Below, piece by piece: positions 50,730 through 59,674 of a DNA stretch of 64,000 nucleotides. The stretch spans positions 1,426,001 through 1,490,000 of the forward strand of contig JADJBB010000021.1 of NCBI GenBank assembly GCA_016703965.1. Reading direction: 5' to 3'. The translations under genes were made by a program, and so were the position numbers. Position 1 is the first letter of the stretch; each line of letters starts with the position of its first letter. Below the pieces are notes generated by a model. That model saw nothing but the letters and a program-made list of their open reading frames with translations. It did no database searches and was not told the DNA's origin. This DNA is from Acidobacteriota bacterium (GTDB taxonomy: Bacteria > Acidobacteriota > Blastocatellia > Pyrinomonadales > Pyrinomonadaceae).

Positions 50730-52238
50730 ATGTTATCGAATACCTCCTACAATCCTGATGTTCTTAGCTGCCTTGCAAATTTGAGCAGTGACGAAGTATT
50801 TACACCGCCGAGTCTGGCGAATGAGATGCTCGATCTGCTGCCGGGGGATCTTTGGTCGAATAAGGACGCAAAGTTTCTTGATCCGGTGTGCAAATCGGGA
50901 GTTTTTCTTCGCGAGATCTCAAAGCGATTGCTGAAAGGGCTTGAAAAAGAGATTCCCGATCTGCAAAAGCGGATCGATCACATTTTCCATAACCAAATCT
51001 ATGGCATCGCGATAACGGAATTGACCGGATTGCTCGCTCGCCGTTCATTGTACTGCTCAAAAACCGCAAATGGAGAGTTTTCGATCTCCACGTTTGATAA
51101 TGAACAAGGGAACATCCTTTTTGAAAGAACCGAGCACAAATGGAAAGGAGAAAAGTGCGAATTCTGTGGAGCAAGCAAAAGTGAATATAAAAGGGGCGAA
51201 GAACTCGAGACGCACGCCTACCAACTGATTCACACCGATAAGCCGGAGGATATTTTCAATATGAAATTTGACGTAATTATCGGCAATCCGCCCTATCAAT
51301 TAAGTGATGGGGGTTTTAAGGCCAGCGCTTCCCCGCTTTATCAAGAATTCGTGACTCAGGCCAAGGCCTTGAATCCTAGGAACCTCGTTATGATAATCCC
51401 GTCCCGCTGGTTTGGCGGCGGAAAAGGTCTTGACAGCTTTCGGGCAGAGATGCTTGCGGACCGACGGATTCGAAAAATAGTCGATTTCCTAGACGCAAGG
51501 GAGGTATTTCCTGGCGTAGATATCGCCGGTGGTATTTGTTATTTCCTTTGGGAGAAGGACTACGAAGGAGATTGTACGGTTATCAACTCACGCAACGGTT
51601 CGATTGAAACTTCAATTCGTCCTTTGAACGAATTTCAGGTCTTTATTAGAGATGGTAGATCGATACCAATAATTCGGAAAGTACTTGCAAAGGATGAGCC
51701 GAAGATGGATCGTCAAGTCACTTCTAGAAAACCCTTCGGGCTAGACACGTCCGCACGCCCGCAGAAGAACGGCGATATCATTCTGCATTGGCTAAATGGA
51801 GAAGGACCATATCGGCGGGAAGACGTAACAGTAGGAGTCGAACTTATCGACAAATGGAAGGTCATTACCTCATATGCAGGATTTGACCATGCTGGCCAAC
51901 CTGACAAAGACGGCAGGCGACGAGTATTGTCGAAGATTAGCATTTTACCGCCGGGCACAATCTGTAACGAAACATATATTGTAACGGGCAGTTACGAAAC
52001 CGAAGTTGAGGCTCAGAATCTGGTGAGTTACATGAAGACTCTTTTTTTCCGGTTTTTGGTATCGCAGTTTATGTATTCCCATCATTTGACTAAGAACGCA
52101 TATCAATTTGTGCCCGTGCTTGATATGTCGAAACACTGGACGGATGCCGATCTTAATTTTAGATACGGTATATCCGACGAGGAAGCCAGTTTTATTGATT
52201 CAATTATAAGACCGATGGAAAATAAACTATTCGATTAA
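50730..52238 (+). CDS. Eco57I-type adenine-specific DNA methyltransferase
   Basis: 502 residues. EVFTPPSLANEMLDLLPGDLW, motif I FLDPVCKSGVFLREIS, motif II IYGIAITELTGLLARRSLYC, and the catalytic NPPY motif in FDVIIGNPPYQLSDGG. A Cys pair (CEFCGASKSEY) could bind Zn. The C-terminal 250 residues (DAREVFPGVDIAGGICYFLW onward) look like a target-recognition domain. Methylates adenine in a specific DNA site to protect host DNA, presumably against the nuclease-helicase downstream. ATG 50730 is chosen since the ORF upstream lies inside the repeat element; no clear ribosome site is visible, so the element may have displaced it. Confidence 0.83.
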   Translation: MLSNTSYNPDVLSCLANLSSDEVFTPPSLANEMLDLLPGDLWSNKDAKFLDPVCKSGVFLREISKRLLKGLEKEIPDLQKRIDHIFHNQIYGIAITELTGLLARRSLYCSKTANGEFSISTFDNEQGNILFERTEHKWKGEKCEFCGASKSEYKRGEELETHAYQLIHTDKPEDIFNMKFDVIIGNPPYQLSDGGFKASASPLYQEFVTQAKALNPRNLVMIIPSRWFGGGKGLDSFRAEMLADRRIRKIVDFLDAREVFPGVDIAGGICYFLWEKDYEGDCTVINSRNGSIETSIRPLNEFQVFIRDGRSIPIIRKVLAKDEPKMDRQVTSRKPFGLDTSARPQKNGDIILHWLNGEGPYRREDVTVGVELIDKWKVITSYAGFDHAGQPDKDGRRRVLSKISILPPGTICNETYIVTGSYETEVEAQNLVSYMKTLFFRFLVSQFMYSHHLTKNAYQFVPVLDMSKHWTDADLNFRYGISDEEASFIDSIIRPMENKLFD

Positions 52239-52241
52239 AAT

Positions 52242-52847
52242 ATGAAACATCCATTTTTTGTAGGTGGCCAGTTCCGAGACCGGAATCAGGGATATGAGGT
52301 AATCTCCATTTCAGACGGTAGTATGGTTGTCCGATACGACGATGGGAAGCAAGAAAAGATCGGTGCTCAGTCCTTGGAAATAAAGGGGCGAATCCATAAC
52401 AATATCCTTGCAGAGTATCGCTCAAGCCATCCTTCCACATCCGACGATTATTTCTGGACCCTTGGATATCTTTCGGATCGGGCTCGTTTTGACGCAGAGC
52501 TTCCAAATCATGTCGTTGCTAATTTTCTTTCTCATTATACGAGTTGGAGTGGTGAAACGGTGACTACAGAGCATCCGAGCGTTATGCTTCTTGGCGATGT
52601 TGATAAGTATGGAGCTGAGCTTCGAATTTATTTTCCTAATCCCCCGAAAGATTTGGATTTTGGTCCTGGGATTGAGGTTCGAGCCGGGCAGACTGAAGGT
52701 ATTAAGCGCGTTAATAACAATGGATTATGGTATATGCTTGTCCGAATCGGGTTCAGAGTTGGTGACAGGCACGATAACGAGGTAATTCGCAATTCTATTC
52801 CTCCCGATAAGCGTTATCTTTTCGATGAAGGGAAACACGGAGCGTAA
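52242..52847 (+). CDS. Unknown protein of the restriction-like cluster, 201 residues
   Basis: Unrecognised. It starts 3 bp after the methylase stop and ends 20 bp before the helicase, so it belongs to the same transcript. The N-terminus (FFVGGQFRDRNQGYEVISIS; MVVRYDDGKQEKI) looks like a small SH3-like beta domain; the rest is mixed alpha-beta with aromatic residues (DDYFWTLGYLSDRARFD; YGAELRIYFPNPP). No catalytic motif is recognised. It could be a specificity or regulatory factor; that is inference from place only. Confidence 0.7.
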   Translation: MKHPFFVGGQFRDRNQGYEVISISDGSMVVRYDDGKQEKIGAQSLEIKGRIHNNILAEYRSSHPSTSDDYFWTLGYLSDRARFDAELPNHVVANFLSHYTSWSGETVTTEHPSVMLLGDVDKYGAELRIYFPNPPKDLDFGPGIEVRAGQTEGIKRVNNNGLWYMLVRIGFRVGDRHDNEVIRNSIPPDKRYLFDEGKHGA

Positions 52848-52867
52848 CGTCTTGACGTTTGATATCA

Positions 52868-54520
52868 ATGCCGAATAAATTCTTCCCAAAACGCCCAGAG
52901 TCGAGCCCAACGATCTATGCCTACGAGGATACCCATCCGAAATATTCCGGGTTGCTAAAGGTTGGATATACAACGGGCGATGCAAAAAAGCGCGTTGCTC
53001 AACAATATCCGACCAAGCGGCCGGGCGGCGCACCGTATAAGATTCATTTCGAAGAATCCGCTATGCGGAAAGACGGAACTTCGTTCACCGATCACGATAT
53101 TCACCGCTATTTGAGAAAGAAAGGATTTAGAAATCCTGATGGCGAATGGTTTGATTGTACGATTAAAGATATTCAGGCTGCCGTCATTGCTCTGCAAACA
53201 AATCAATTAAACGAAGAAAGCCGAACGCAAACCTTTGGGATGCGTCCGGAACAGCGCGAAGCGGTTCAGAAAGCCGTCGATTACTTTGAAAGCTACAAAG
53301 ATGAGAAAGGCAAGGTTCCGCATTTTCTCTGGAACGCGAAAATGCGCTTCGGCAAGACATTTGCCGCCTATCAGCTTGCGTTGAAGATGGGCTGGAAAAA
53401 GGTTTTGGTTTTGACATTCAAACCGGCGGTTCAAAGTGCCTGGGAAGAAGATATAAAATCGCACGTTGATTTTGAGGGCTGGCAATTTATCTCGCGGGAT
53501 GGTTTGAAGTTTGAAGATGCAGACAGATCGAAACCATTTGTTTGTTTCGCGTCGTTTCAGGATTATCTAGGAAAGACAAAGATCGGTGCGATAAAGCCAA
53601 AGAACGAATGGGTTCATGAAATAAACTGGGATTGCGTCATCTTTGACGAATACCATTTCGGCGCATGGCGTGAAGGAGCGAAAGGTTTATTCGCCGCGGA
53701 CGAATCAGAAGAAGGCGAGGTTGAGGCAGAGTATAAAGACGGTCAGGAATTCGTTGACGAAGAAATCCTGCCGATCACAACCGGCCATTATCTCTATCTT
53801 TCCGGCACTCCGTTCCGGGCCATCGGCACAGGCGAATTTATAGAGGAACAGATATACAATTGGACGTATTCAGACGAACAGCGGGCAAAGACAACTTGGG
53901 CCGGAGCAGATAATCCTTATCTTTCGTTGCCGCGAATGGTTTTGATGACTTATCAGTTACCTGATTCGATTATTGAGATCGCCAAAGGCGGTGAATTTGA
54001 CGAGTTTGATCTAAATACCTTCTTCTCTGCTGAAGGTTCGTTTCAGACGGCAAAGTTTAAGTATGAAAACGAGGTCCAGAGTTGGCTCGACCTGATCCGC
54101 GGCCAATATATGGCGACTTCGCTCGATAATCTAAAACTCGGTGCGAAGAAGCCACCGATGCCATATTCGCACGCGCCGTTATTAAGTGTTCTTTCCCACA
54201 CTCTCTGGTTCCTTCCAAACGTTGCGTCGTGCTGGGCGATGAAGAATCTGTTGGAGAAACGGAACAATGCTTTCTATCACGAATACACAGTGAATGTTTG
54301 CGCCGGCACCTCGGCGGGAATTGGGCTGAATGCTCTCGGCCCGGTTCTCGAATCAATGCACAAACCGCTCGAAAGCAAGACAATAACTCTTACCTGCGGA
54401 AAATTAACGACCGGAGTAACGGTCAGACCGTGGACTGGAATCTTCATGCTCCGCAGTACGAAGAGTCCGGAAACATATTTCCAATGTGCATTCAGAGTTC
54501 AGTCGCCATGGATAATATAA
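52868..54520 (+). CDS. GIY-YIG/T5orf172-type nuclease fused to SF2 helicase, truncated by an in-frame stop
   Basis: 550 residues as written. The N-terminal 100 residues have the GIY-YIG-like T5orf172 pattern (PTIYAYEDTHPKYSGLLKVG, GDAKKRVAQQYP). The superfamily 2 helicase core follows: Walker A MRFGKTFAAYQLA, motif II VIFDEYHFGAW (DEYH), motif III YLSGTPFRA, motif VI-like YFQCAFRVQSPW. Right after motif VI a TAA (54518-54520) interrupts the frame, while the same frame continues as a good protein to 55375. Start ATG 52868 is preferred over TTG 52859. As the likely restriction effector of the cluster it probably cleaves or translocates unmethylated DNA; the truncation may inactivate it. Confidence 0.8.
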   Translation: MPNKFFPKRPESSPTIYAYEDTHPKYSGLLKVGYTTGDAKKRVAQQYPTKRPGGAPYKIHFEESAMRKDGTSFTDHDIHRYLRKKGFRNPDGEWFDCTIKDIQAAVIALQTNQLNEESRTQTFGMRPEQREAVQKAVDYFESYKDEKGKVPHFLWNAKMRFGKTFAAYQLALKMGWKKVLVLTFKPAVQSAWEEDIKSHVDFEGWQFISRDGLKFEDADRSKPFVCFASFQDYLGKTKIGAIKPKNEWVHEINWDCVIFDEYHFGAWREGAKGLFAADESEEGEVEAEYKDGQEFVDEEILPITTGHYLYLSGTPFRAIGTGEFIEEQIYNWTYSDEQRAKTTWAGADNPYLSLPRMVLMTYQLPDSIIEIAKGGEFDEFDLNTFFSAEGSFQTAKFKYENEVQSWLDLIRGQYMATSLDNLKLGAKKPPMPYSHAPLLSVLSHTLWFLPNVASCWAMKNLLEKRNNAFYHEYTVNVCAGTSAGIGLNALGPVLESMHKPLESKTITLTCGKLTTGVTVRPWTGIFMLRSTKSPETYFQCAFRVQSPWII

Positions 54521-55375
54521 AATCCCGACCGAAACTCTCCGAATAAAGAAGAGATCATAAAACAGGAATGTTATGTCTTTGACTTCGCCCCGGATCGAGC
54601 CTTGAGACAGATCGCAGACTATAGCTGCAAACTGGACGTAGAAGAAACAAACCCGGAAACAAAGGTTTCCGAGTTTATTCAGTTTCTGCCAGTTCTCGCA
54701 TACGACGGCAGCACAATGAAAGAAATAGATGCCGCCGCGATCCTCGATTGGGCAATGAGCGGAACGTCCGCGACTTTGCTGGCCAAACGTTGGGAAAGCG
54801 CGTTATTAGTTAATGTAGATAACGGCACGCTCGCGAAACTGATGGCGAATGAAGACGCGATGCGAGCGTTGATGAATATCGAGGGTTTCCGAAGTCTCAA
54901 TCAGGATATCGAAACAATCATCAACAAATCCGATGCGATAAAGAAGGCAAAAACAAAAGCCAGCGAAGAAGATCTAACTGAAAAAGAAAAGAAACAGCTC
55001 TCGGCGGACGAAAAAGAATTTAAGAGCAAGCGAAAGGAGATTCAGGAAAAGCTGATCAAATTTGCGACGAGAATTCCCGTCTTTATGTATCTGACGGACT
55101 TCCGCGAATATAGTTTGAAAGACGTGATCACGCAGTTAGAGCCCGGGCTATTTAAGAAGGTTACTGGTTTGGATACGAAGGATTTTGAATTGCTCGTAAG
55201 CCTAAACGTTTTCAATAGCTCGTTAATGAATGACGCTGTCTATAAATTCAAGCGATACGAAGACGCAAGTCTTTCATATACGGGAATCTCCAAGCATAAG
55301 GGATTGAAGATCGGTCTTTACGATACGGTCGTAAGCTCTGTGGATTTCCGCGATGCTATAGTCAACGAATACTAA
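54521..55375 (+). pseudogene. C-terminal remnant of the nuclease-helicase gene, same frame after stop
   Basis: No frameshift: the frame of the upstream gene continues after TAA with NPDRNSPNKEEIIKQECYVF and DFAPDRALRQIADYSCKL, so one nonsense change (likely AAA to TAA) separates them. The remainder (about 284 residues) is helical and charged with a Lys/Glu-rich coiled-coil-like part (EEDLTEKEKKQLSADEKEF) and YLTDFREYSLKDVITQLEP, which is typical of the accessory C-terminal region in such helicases. An internal start near 54602 has no clear ribosome site. The original gene would have given about 835 residues. Confidence 0.78.
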
Positions 55376-55456
55376 TTGGCCAGACCCATCGAAAAATTCT
55401 CTTCATATGCTGTTTTGCAGTTCGTTCTGTGTCTAAATGATCTGTTGGTTTGCACT

Positions 55457-55495
55457 AAAAAGAAGGCTGTCGGGAATAAATTTCCGGACAGCCTT
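55457..55495 (-). terminator. Rho-independent terminator of the LecA-like gene
   Basis: Minus strand: AAGGCTGTC (55495-55487) pairs with GACAGCCTT (55471-55463), then CTTTTT. The stem extends inward by several pairs. Confidence 0.8.
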
Positions 55496-55516
55496 TAGAA
55501 TTTGATCTTGTAGAGA

Positions 55517-56275
55517 TTATCGGTCGGTATCGGGCATGATCTCGACCTTTACGTTGAACGAGCCTGAGTTGTCGTCAAGGTAGCCTTCGTTGATCCCGAG
55601 AAAGAGAGCACCATCGCGAGTCGCGACGAACTCGCGTTCGGCTCCGATGTATATGAAATCGTTGTTGTCATCGCCGATTACCGCGATCAGGGCCCCGGTG
55701 GCCACGTTTTTCAGAAGTTTCTGATCGTCGTTAAGCGTTGGCAGGCCCGATGCTGAAGTGCTGTTGCCGCGGCCGAGGCTAACCTTGCCGTCGCCACTGA
55801 TGCGGATCCGCTGGCCCTTACGGACGACCCAGCCGGAATTTGTCCATCCGTTGGCGGTGTTGTCGGCAAGAACCTTTATTCTCCATTCGATCGGCTTCAT
55901 AGGTTCGGACGAGCGGTTTGGATTTGAGGTCTGCCGGACCGGTTCATCCGGAGTAATTACCTTGGCCGGCACCATGAGAGGCTTATCAGAAACAGGCTCA
56001 CGATATGTCGCATTGCGGTTCGAATTGTCCGAAAGCTGCGGCTGCGGAGCGTCAAAGGCGATCGATTCGACCTCGGTTGCCGCAAACGTCATCTGCTTTC
56101 TGCGTGAACCCTCGCCGATCGCAACGGTGAATTTTCCGCCGCCAAAGCCGGTGATCTTGCCCTTGATAATGCTGCCGTCCTTAAGACGCAGCGTATCTGC
56201 AAATGAGAGCATCGATAGGGTGAGGATCAGAAACGAGGACGCAAAGACACGTAAATAACTGGGCTTAAACAACAT
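55517..56275 (-). CDS. Secreted protein with Sm-like region and PA-IL/LecA-like domain
   Basis: 252 residues. ATG 56275 with GGAGGAA just upstream; the upstream ATG 56302 is less likely. Signal peptide (LRVFASSFLILTLSMLSFA). Residues about 27-70 (DTLRLKDGSIIKGKITGFGG) resemble the LSm-like segment of secreted proteins, as in the gene at 923. The C-terminal 125 residues (KVLADNTANGWTNSGWVV, RIRISGDGKVSLG, ALIAVIGDDNNDFIYIG, LGINEGYLDDNSGSF) match the pattern of the LecA/PA-IL beta-sandwich that binds sugars with Ca. The Asp/Asn residues near the end could be Ca ligands. Probable extracytoplasmic glycan binding; target unknown. Confidence 0.78.
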   Translation of the reverse strand: MLFKPSYLRVFASSFLILTLSMLSFADTLRLKDGSIIKGKITGFGGGKFTVAIGEGSRRKQMTFAATEVESIAFDAPQPQLSDNSNRNATYREPVSDKPLMVPAKVITPDEPVRQTSNPNRSSEPMKPIEWRIKVLADNTANGWTNSGWVVRKGQRIRISGDGKVSLGRGNSTSASGLPTLNDDQKLLKNVATGALIAVIGDDNNDFIYIGAEREFVATRDGALFLGINEGYLDDNSGSFNVKVEIMPDTDR

Positions 56276-56474
56276 ATTTCCTCCGCATACGCGTAAACAC
56301 AACCGAACACCAGATAGCTTTAGTTGAATGACCGGTCTTGTGAACCGGTTGATTGATGAAAATTCAATTGTCTGAGTTGCAAAATTTGCCTGCGCTTAAA
56401 CAAATTCTTTTGCGATGATACAAAACTTTCTTAAAGTTGTAAATGAATATTCATCACGCAGGTCGTTGAAATTA

Positions 56475-56496
56475 CGAGGGTTGCCCAATACCCTCG
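56475..56496. repeat. Hairpin in the region between host gene and integrase
   Basis: CGAGGGT (56475-56481) / ACCCTCG (56490-56496). Apart from this, the tRNA fragment and the tandem repeats listed separately, nothing was recognised in 56276-56870. Confidence 0.4.
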
Positions 56497-56629
56497 GGTC
56501 AGGCTGGACTGCTTAAGACACATATCATCAAAAACCAGCCTTCTCAGCAGCTCGTGACCAATACACAAAAAGACGACCTGACCGGCCGCCTTCTGCTTTT
56601 CTACACCATTGTGTTTATTACGTTTGATC

Positions 56630-56676
56630 TGGAGCCGGTGATAAGACTCGAACTTACGACCTGATGATTACAAATG
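56630..56676 (-). tRNA. tRNA-Thr(TGT) 3' fragment, probable attachment site of the mobile element
   Basis: On the minus strand the sequence runs from an anticodon loop TTTGTAA (anticodon TGT) through a T-arm GTAAG-TTCGAGT-CTTAT to ACCGGCTCCA with the CCA end. The T-stem can pair fully (one G-T). The 5' half (acceptor GCCGGTG and D-arm) is missing on the right side, where the mobile element begins. This is how the displaced 3' end of a tRNA looks after site-specific integration; an intact copy should exist at the other junction. Confidence 0.65.
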
Positions 56677-56804
56677 AACTAGGCTAACTCGTGATGAGCC
56701 CCGAATTCTGGGCCTTCTAAAATCGCAATCCCCAATAAACAAGGGCGAAAACGCAGATTCGCTGTTGCATGTCGTTTCAGAGTTTGTCACAATATTCCAC
56801 GGAA

Positions 56805-56850
56805 TTTAGTCCAACAAAGTCCAACATTTAGTCCAACATTTAGTCCAACA
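56805..56850 (+). repeat. Tandem TTTAGTCCAACA repeats before the integrase
   Basis: Units at 56805-56816, 56817-56826 (short: AAGTCCAACA), 56827-56838 and 56839-56850. The last runs into the perfect palindrome CCAACATGTTGG (56845-56856). Likely integrase arm-binding or regulatory sites. Confidence 0.75.
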
Positions 56851-56870
56851 TGTTGGCAGCAAGGGAATAT

Positions 56871-58103
56871 ATGAAAATCAGTCAGTCGATCTTCAATCGA
56901 GGTAAGAAGGGCGGGGATACCGGGAGGATCGACAAGACGTGGACGCTACGTCTCACGCACATCGATGAACGTGAAAACAGAACGAGTAAAACATGGCAGT
57001 ATGCGACAAAACAGGATGCGAAGGAGGACGTTGAGAATCGTAAAGCGGAGCTAATCAGATTTGTCGAAAACAAGGGATTAGATCTTGGCGACATTAAAAC
57101 ATTCAAGCAGTGGGCGGAGCATGCAAAAAAGGACTTTTACCGACCAGCCGTAATTACCGAAGGGCGAAAGGTTGCGGGCATTAAGGCTCATAGGCCAACA
57201 CATATTCTGATTGACCAACTCATTGAGTGTTTTGGGGATAAGCCACTTGCTAAGTTTACGAAATACGATCTCGATCGTTACAAGATATGGCGCTTGGAGC
57301 AAGGTGATAGACGTGGGGAAAAGGGCAAGCTCGAATCCAAGGAACGGTCGGCGGTTAAACTCGCTACGGTGAACCGAGGGCTTGCGATCTTAAAACATTT
57401 GCTGATCGAGGCGCACGATGTCGGATTGATTGCTAAGAATGTCACCAAAGGATCAAAGGCCATCGATGCAGACGCCGAGACAGCTAGGACGCGGACGCTT
57501 ACAGACTCTGAAGAGTTGCGCTTGCTCGCGTCGTGTTCCGGAACCCGTACCGTTGAATACAAACGGAAAGGGAAGGATGTTAAGGCTACAGTCGAGGCGG
57601 ACAACCCCTATTTGAAAGCATTGATTTTGCTGGGGCTGGATTCTGGTTTACGCCGCGGCGAAATTTTAACACTTGATTGGAACGACATTGATCTCGACAC
57701 TGGGATTATCAAGATCCTTGGAACGCATACTAAGACACAGCGGACTCGATCCGTTCCCATGACTAGCCGGACAATAGCTGAGTTGCTTGCACTTCCAACC
57801 TTTGATTCCTCCGGCAAGGTTTTTCCTTTCAATGATTTCAAACGCTCTTGGGCAACGGCGTTGCGAGTTGCCGGAATTGACGGGCTAACCTTTCACGATC
57901 TTAGACGTACTTTCGTGACGCGGCTTCAAGCGGGTGGAGTATCGATCGGCATTGCCGCAGAGCTTGCTGGGCATTCGCGGCTTGAAACAACTCAAAAACA
58001 CTACACGTCGACCGATAACGCGGCGGTTGTGCTGGACGTGGCGGCGAGGATTAACGCGGCGAATGAAATACGGAATAATCAGTGGCCAGATACTCTCGAA
58101 TAG
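56871..58103 (+). CDS. int: Tyrosine recombinase / site-specific integrase
   Basis: 410 residues. ATG 56871 with AAGGGA upstream is preferred over ATG 56850, which lies in the repeats. N-terminal DNA-arm/SAM-like domain (residues about 75-190), catalytic domain with Arg in LGLDSGLRRGEILTLDW, the HxxR motif in TFHDLRRTFVTRL, His in LAGHSRLETTQKHYTS and the nucleophile Tyr in KHYTS. All catalytic residues are kept. It sits next to a tRNA 3' fragment, consistent with integration into tRNA-Thr. Confidence 0.92.
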   Translation: MKISQSIFNRGKKGGDTGRIDKTWTLRLTHIDERENRTSKTWQYATKQDAKEDVENRKAELIRFVENKGLDLGDIKTFKQWAEHAKKDFYRPAVITEGRKVAGIKAHRPTHILIDQLIECFGDKPLAKFTKYDLDRYKIWRLEQGDRRGEKGKLESKERSAVKLATVNRGLAILKHLLIEAHDVGLIAKNVTKGSKAIDADAETARTRTLTDSEELRLLASCSGTRTVEYKRKGKDVKATVEADNPYLKALILLGLDSGLRRGEILTLDWNDIDLDTGIIKILGTHTKTQRTRSVPMTSRTIAELLALPTFDSSGKVFPFNDFKRSWATALRVAGIDGLTFHDLRRTFVTRLQAGGVSIGIAAELAGHSRLETTQKHYTSTDNAAVVLDVAARINAANEIRNNQWPDTLE

Positions 58104-58214
58104 TATCTTTTCGGGCCGTTATCGCTCCCGTTCGTACTTGCGGACAGCCCGATTTCCCGGCGGGGCTGGAGACAATTTCATCAAAGAAAGACTATCTGGT
58201 AAAGAGAGGTTCTA

Positions 58215-59249
58215 ATGGCATCTAGTAAGAAGAAAGCGGAAGGCGATCAGAGCGAGAGCCTTCGAACTTTAGGATATTCTGATGAGCGTCAGGCGAAGAT
58301 TGTTGAGGTGCTAGATCGGCCCGAGACTGATTCGCTAGAGGAAGCATTTCTACTATTAGCCACAGAAAGGCAAATCGCAGAAATTTTCTCGGATAAGTTT
58401 CTAGAAGCTCTTGTCGAGATGCCAGGCAGTAGAGATGCAAACCTGTCAAGACTTTTCGCTTTGCTTTCCAAACTTAATGAGTTATTTGACTTCTATTGCG
58501 TCAAACCTTCAGCCCCGCTGCTCGTCTTTCATTACATCGACCTTCAAACAATCCGGAATATCGAATCCTTAGAATCTCCTTCTAAGGCCGTCGCCGAGGC
58601 CAGATACCTCAGGTGGATCAAAATCATGTGGGATTGGAGAGATCGGATATGTGTAGAACTATTGAAGCGAAAGCACGGCGGGCTAAGTCTTTCAGTGCGT
58701 CTGAAAGATGTTCAAAGGTTTCGCTCTCTATATAACTTTGACTCAGACAAGTTGGAAGAATATGAACGTGTTCTTCAGAACATGGATCATTTTGATGTGC
58801 TGTTGGAACAACTTGAGGCTATTCCGGACATTCGAACAAAAATGGCCAAGATTTTAGAGGAAAAATCCGTTTGGGAAAGGAAATTTAACTCTCATAGCGA
58901 AACATCAGATTCAGAAACTAGTTTTGGTCGAAAATGCGATATTGAAATGGCGAAGTACGAGCGGCTGTTGTTGCTTCAAACCGAGCCTGACGAGCGACCA
59001 GACGTGACGATCGGTGGGAGTCACGATTCAGAACCTGACCAAATGAAGCGCAGAGTCATAATTTTGTTGATAGAAGAACTGATACCAAAATTTTCTGAAA
59101 TGAGTGTGGCGAAGCAGTCGGAATTTCTAGCCTTATTGACTGGAAGGAGCAAAAAAGGATTCGAATTGATTATCCCCGACCATCGAAGGGCCGAAAACTT
59201 CAAAGACACCCAACGCGAGGCATCCGAATGGATAAGTAGGCTTAAATAG
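58215..59249 (+). CDS. Unknown accessory protein of the mobile element, 344 residues
   Basis: Unrecognised. AGAGAGG ribosome site before ATG 58215. The protein is almost entirely helical and charged, with Leu-rich segments (SRLFALLSKLNELFDFY) and coiled-coil-like parts (DKLEEYERVLQNMDHFDVLL), no signal peptide and no catalytic motif. Base composition seems more AT-rich than the chromosomal genes at the left. Could be an accessory or defence gene carried by the element, as such cargo often follows the integrase; that is a guess from place. Confidence 0.7.
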   Translation: MASSKKKAEGDQSESLRTLGYSDERQAKIVEVLDRPETDSLEEAFLLLATERQIAEIFSDKFLEALVEMPGSRDANLSRLFALLSKLNELFDFYCVKPSAPLLVFHYIDLQTIRNIESLESPSKAVAEARYLRWIKIMWDWRDRICVELLKRKHGGLSLSVRLKDVQRFRSLYNFDSDKLEEYERVLQNMDHFDVLLEQLEAIPDIRTKMAKILEEKSVWERKFNSHSETSDSETSFGRKCDIEMAKYERLLLLQTEPDERPDVTIGGSHDSEPDQMKRRVIILLIEELIPKFSEMSVAKQSEFLALLTGRSKKGFELIIPDHRRAENFKDTQREASEWISRLK

Positions 59250-59392
59250 AAAAAAAAATAAAAACGTAACCGGTTACGTAACCGCTAACTCGTCAAAAAG
59301 TGTTCTTAAATCGTCCTATGTCACAAAGTGGCTGGACGATTTTTTGCTTTTGCAGGGAACGTCGAAATCAAATCAAAGGATGGTTTAATTCA

Positions 59393-59674
59393 ATGTTCGT
59401 TTTTCTGTTGGTATGTATCACGATTTGTACTGCAATCGTAGGAACGAGTTATCAACCTCCGAGTCTCCCCGAATATATCCGTGAGATTGATGTAATTAAA
59501 CAATGGGGAATAAGTAAGGCCACGCTCATCCGTGCGCGTAAAAAAGGCTTGCCGTTCACACGCTTGGGGGCTTACGTCTGCTATCGGCCTGAAGACCTAG
59601 AATCTCATTTTTGCCAACCTCGATCCTGGAAGGCGGCCTCGACGAACGGCGGGGAGGCTCGAGATGCAGGTTGA
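59393..59674 (+). CDS. Small HTH (AlpA/excisionase-like) DNA-binding protein with hydrophobic N-terminus
   Basis: 93 residues from ATG 59393 (AAGGATGG upstream); an in-frame ATG at 59300 would add 31 residues. Residues about 25-75 show the excisionase/MerR-like winged helix pattern: YIREIDVIKQWGISKATLIR, ARKKGLPFTRLGAYVCYRPEDLESHF. Such proteins control excision and replication of phage satellites. The hydrophobic N-terminus (FVFLLVCITICTAIVG) is odd for a DNA-binding protein; either a later non-ATG start is used or the protein is membrane-bound. Confidence 0.65.
   Translation: MFVFLLVCITICTAIVGTSYQPPSLPEYIREIDVIKQWGISKATLIRARKKGLPFTRLGAYVCYRPEDLESHFCQPRSWKAASTNGGEARDAG

Noticed and set aside
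56805..56850. Tandem TTTAGTCCAACA units as a CRISPR array
   Set aside because: Units are directly adjacent with no spacers and too short; better explained as protein-binding repeats at the integrase.
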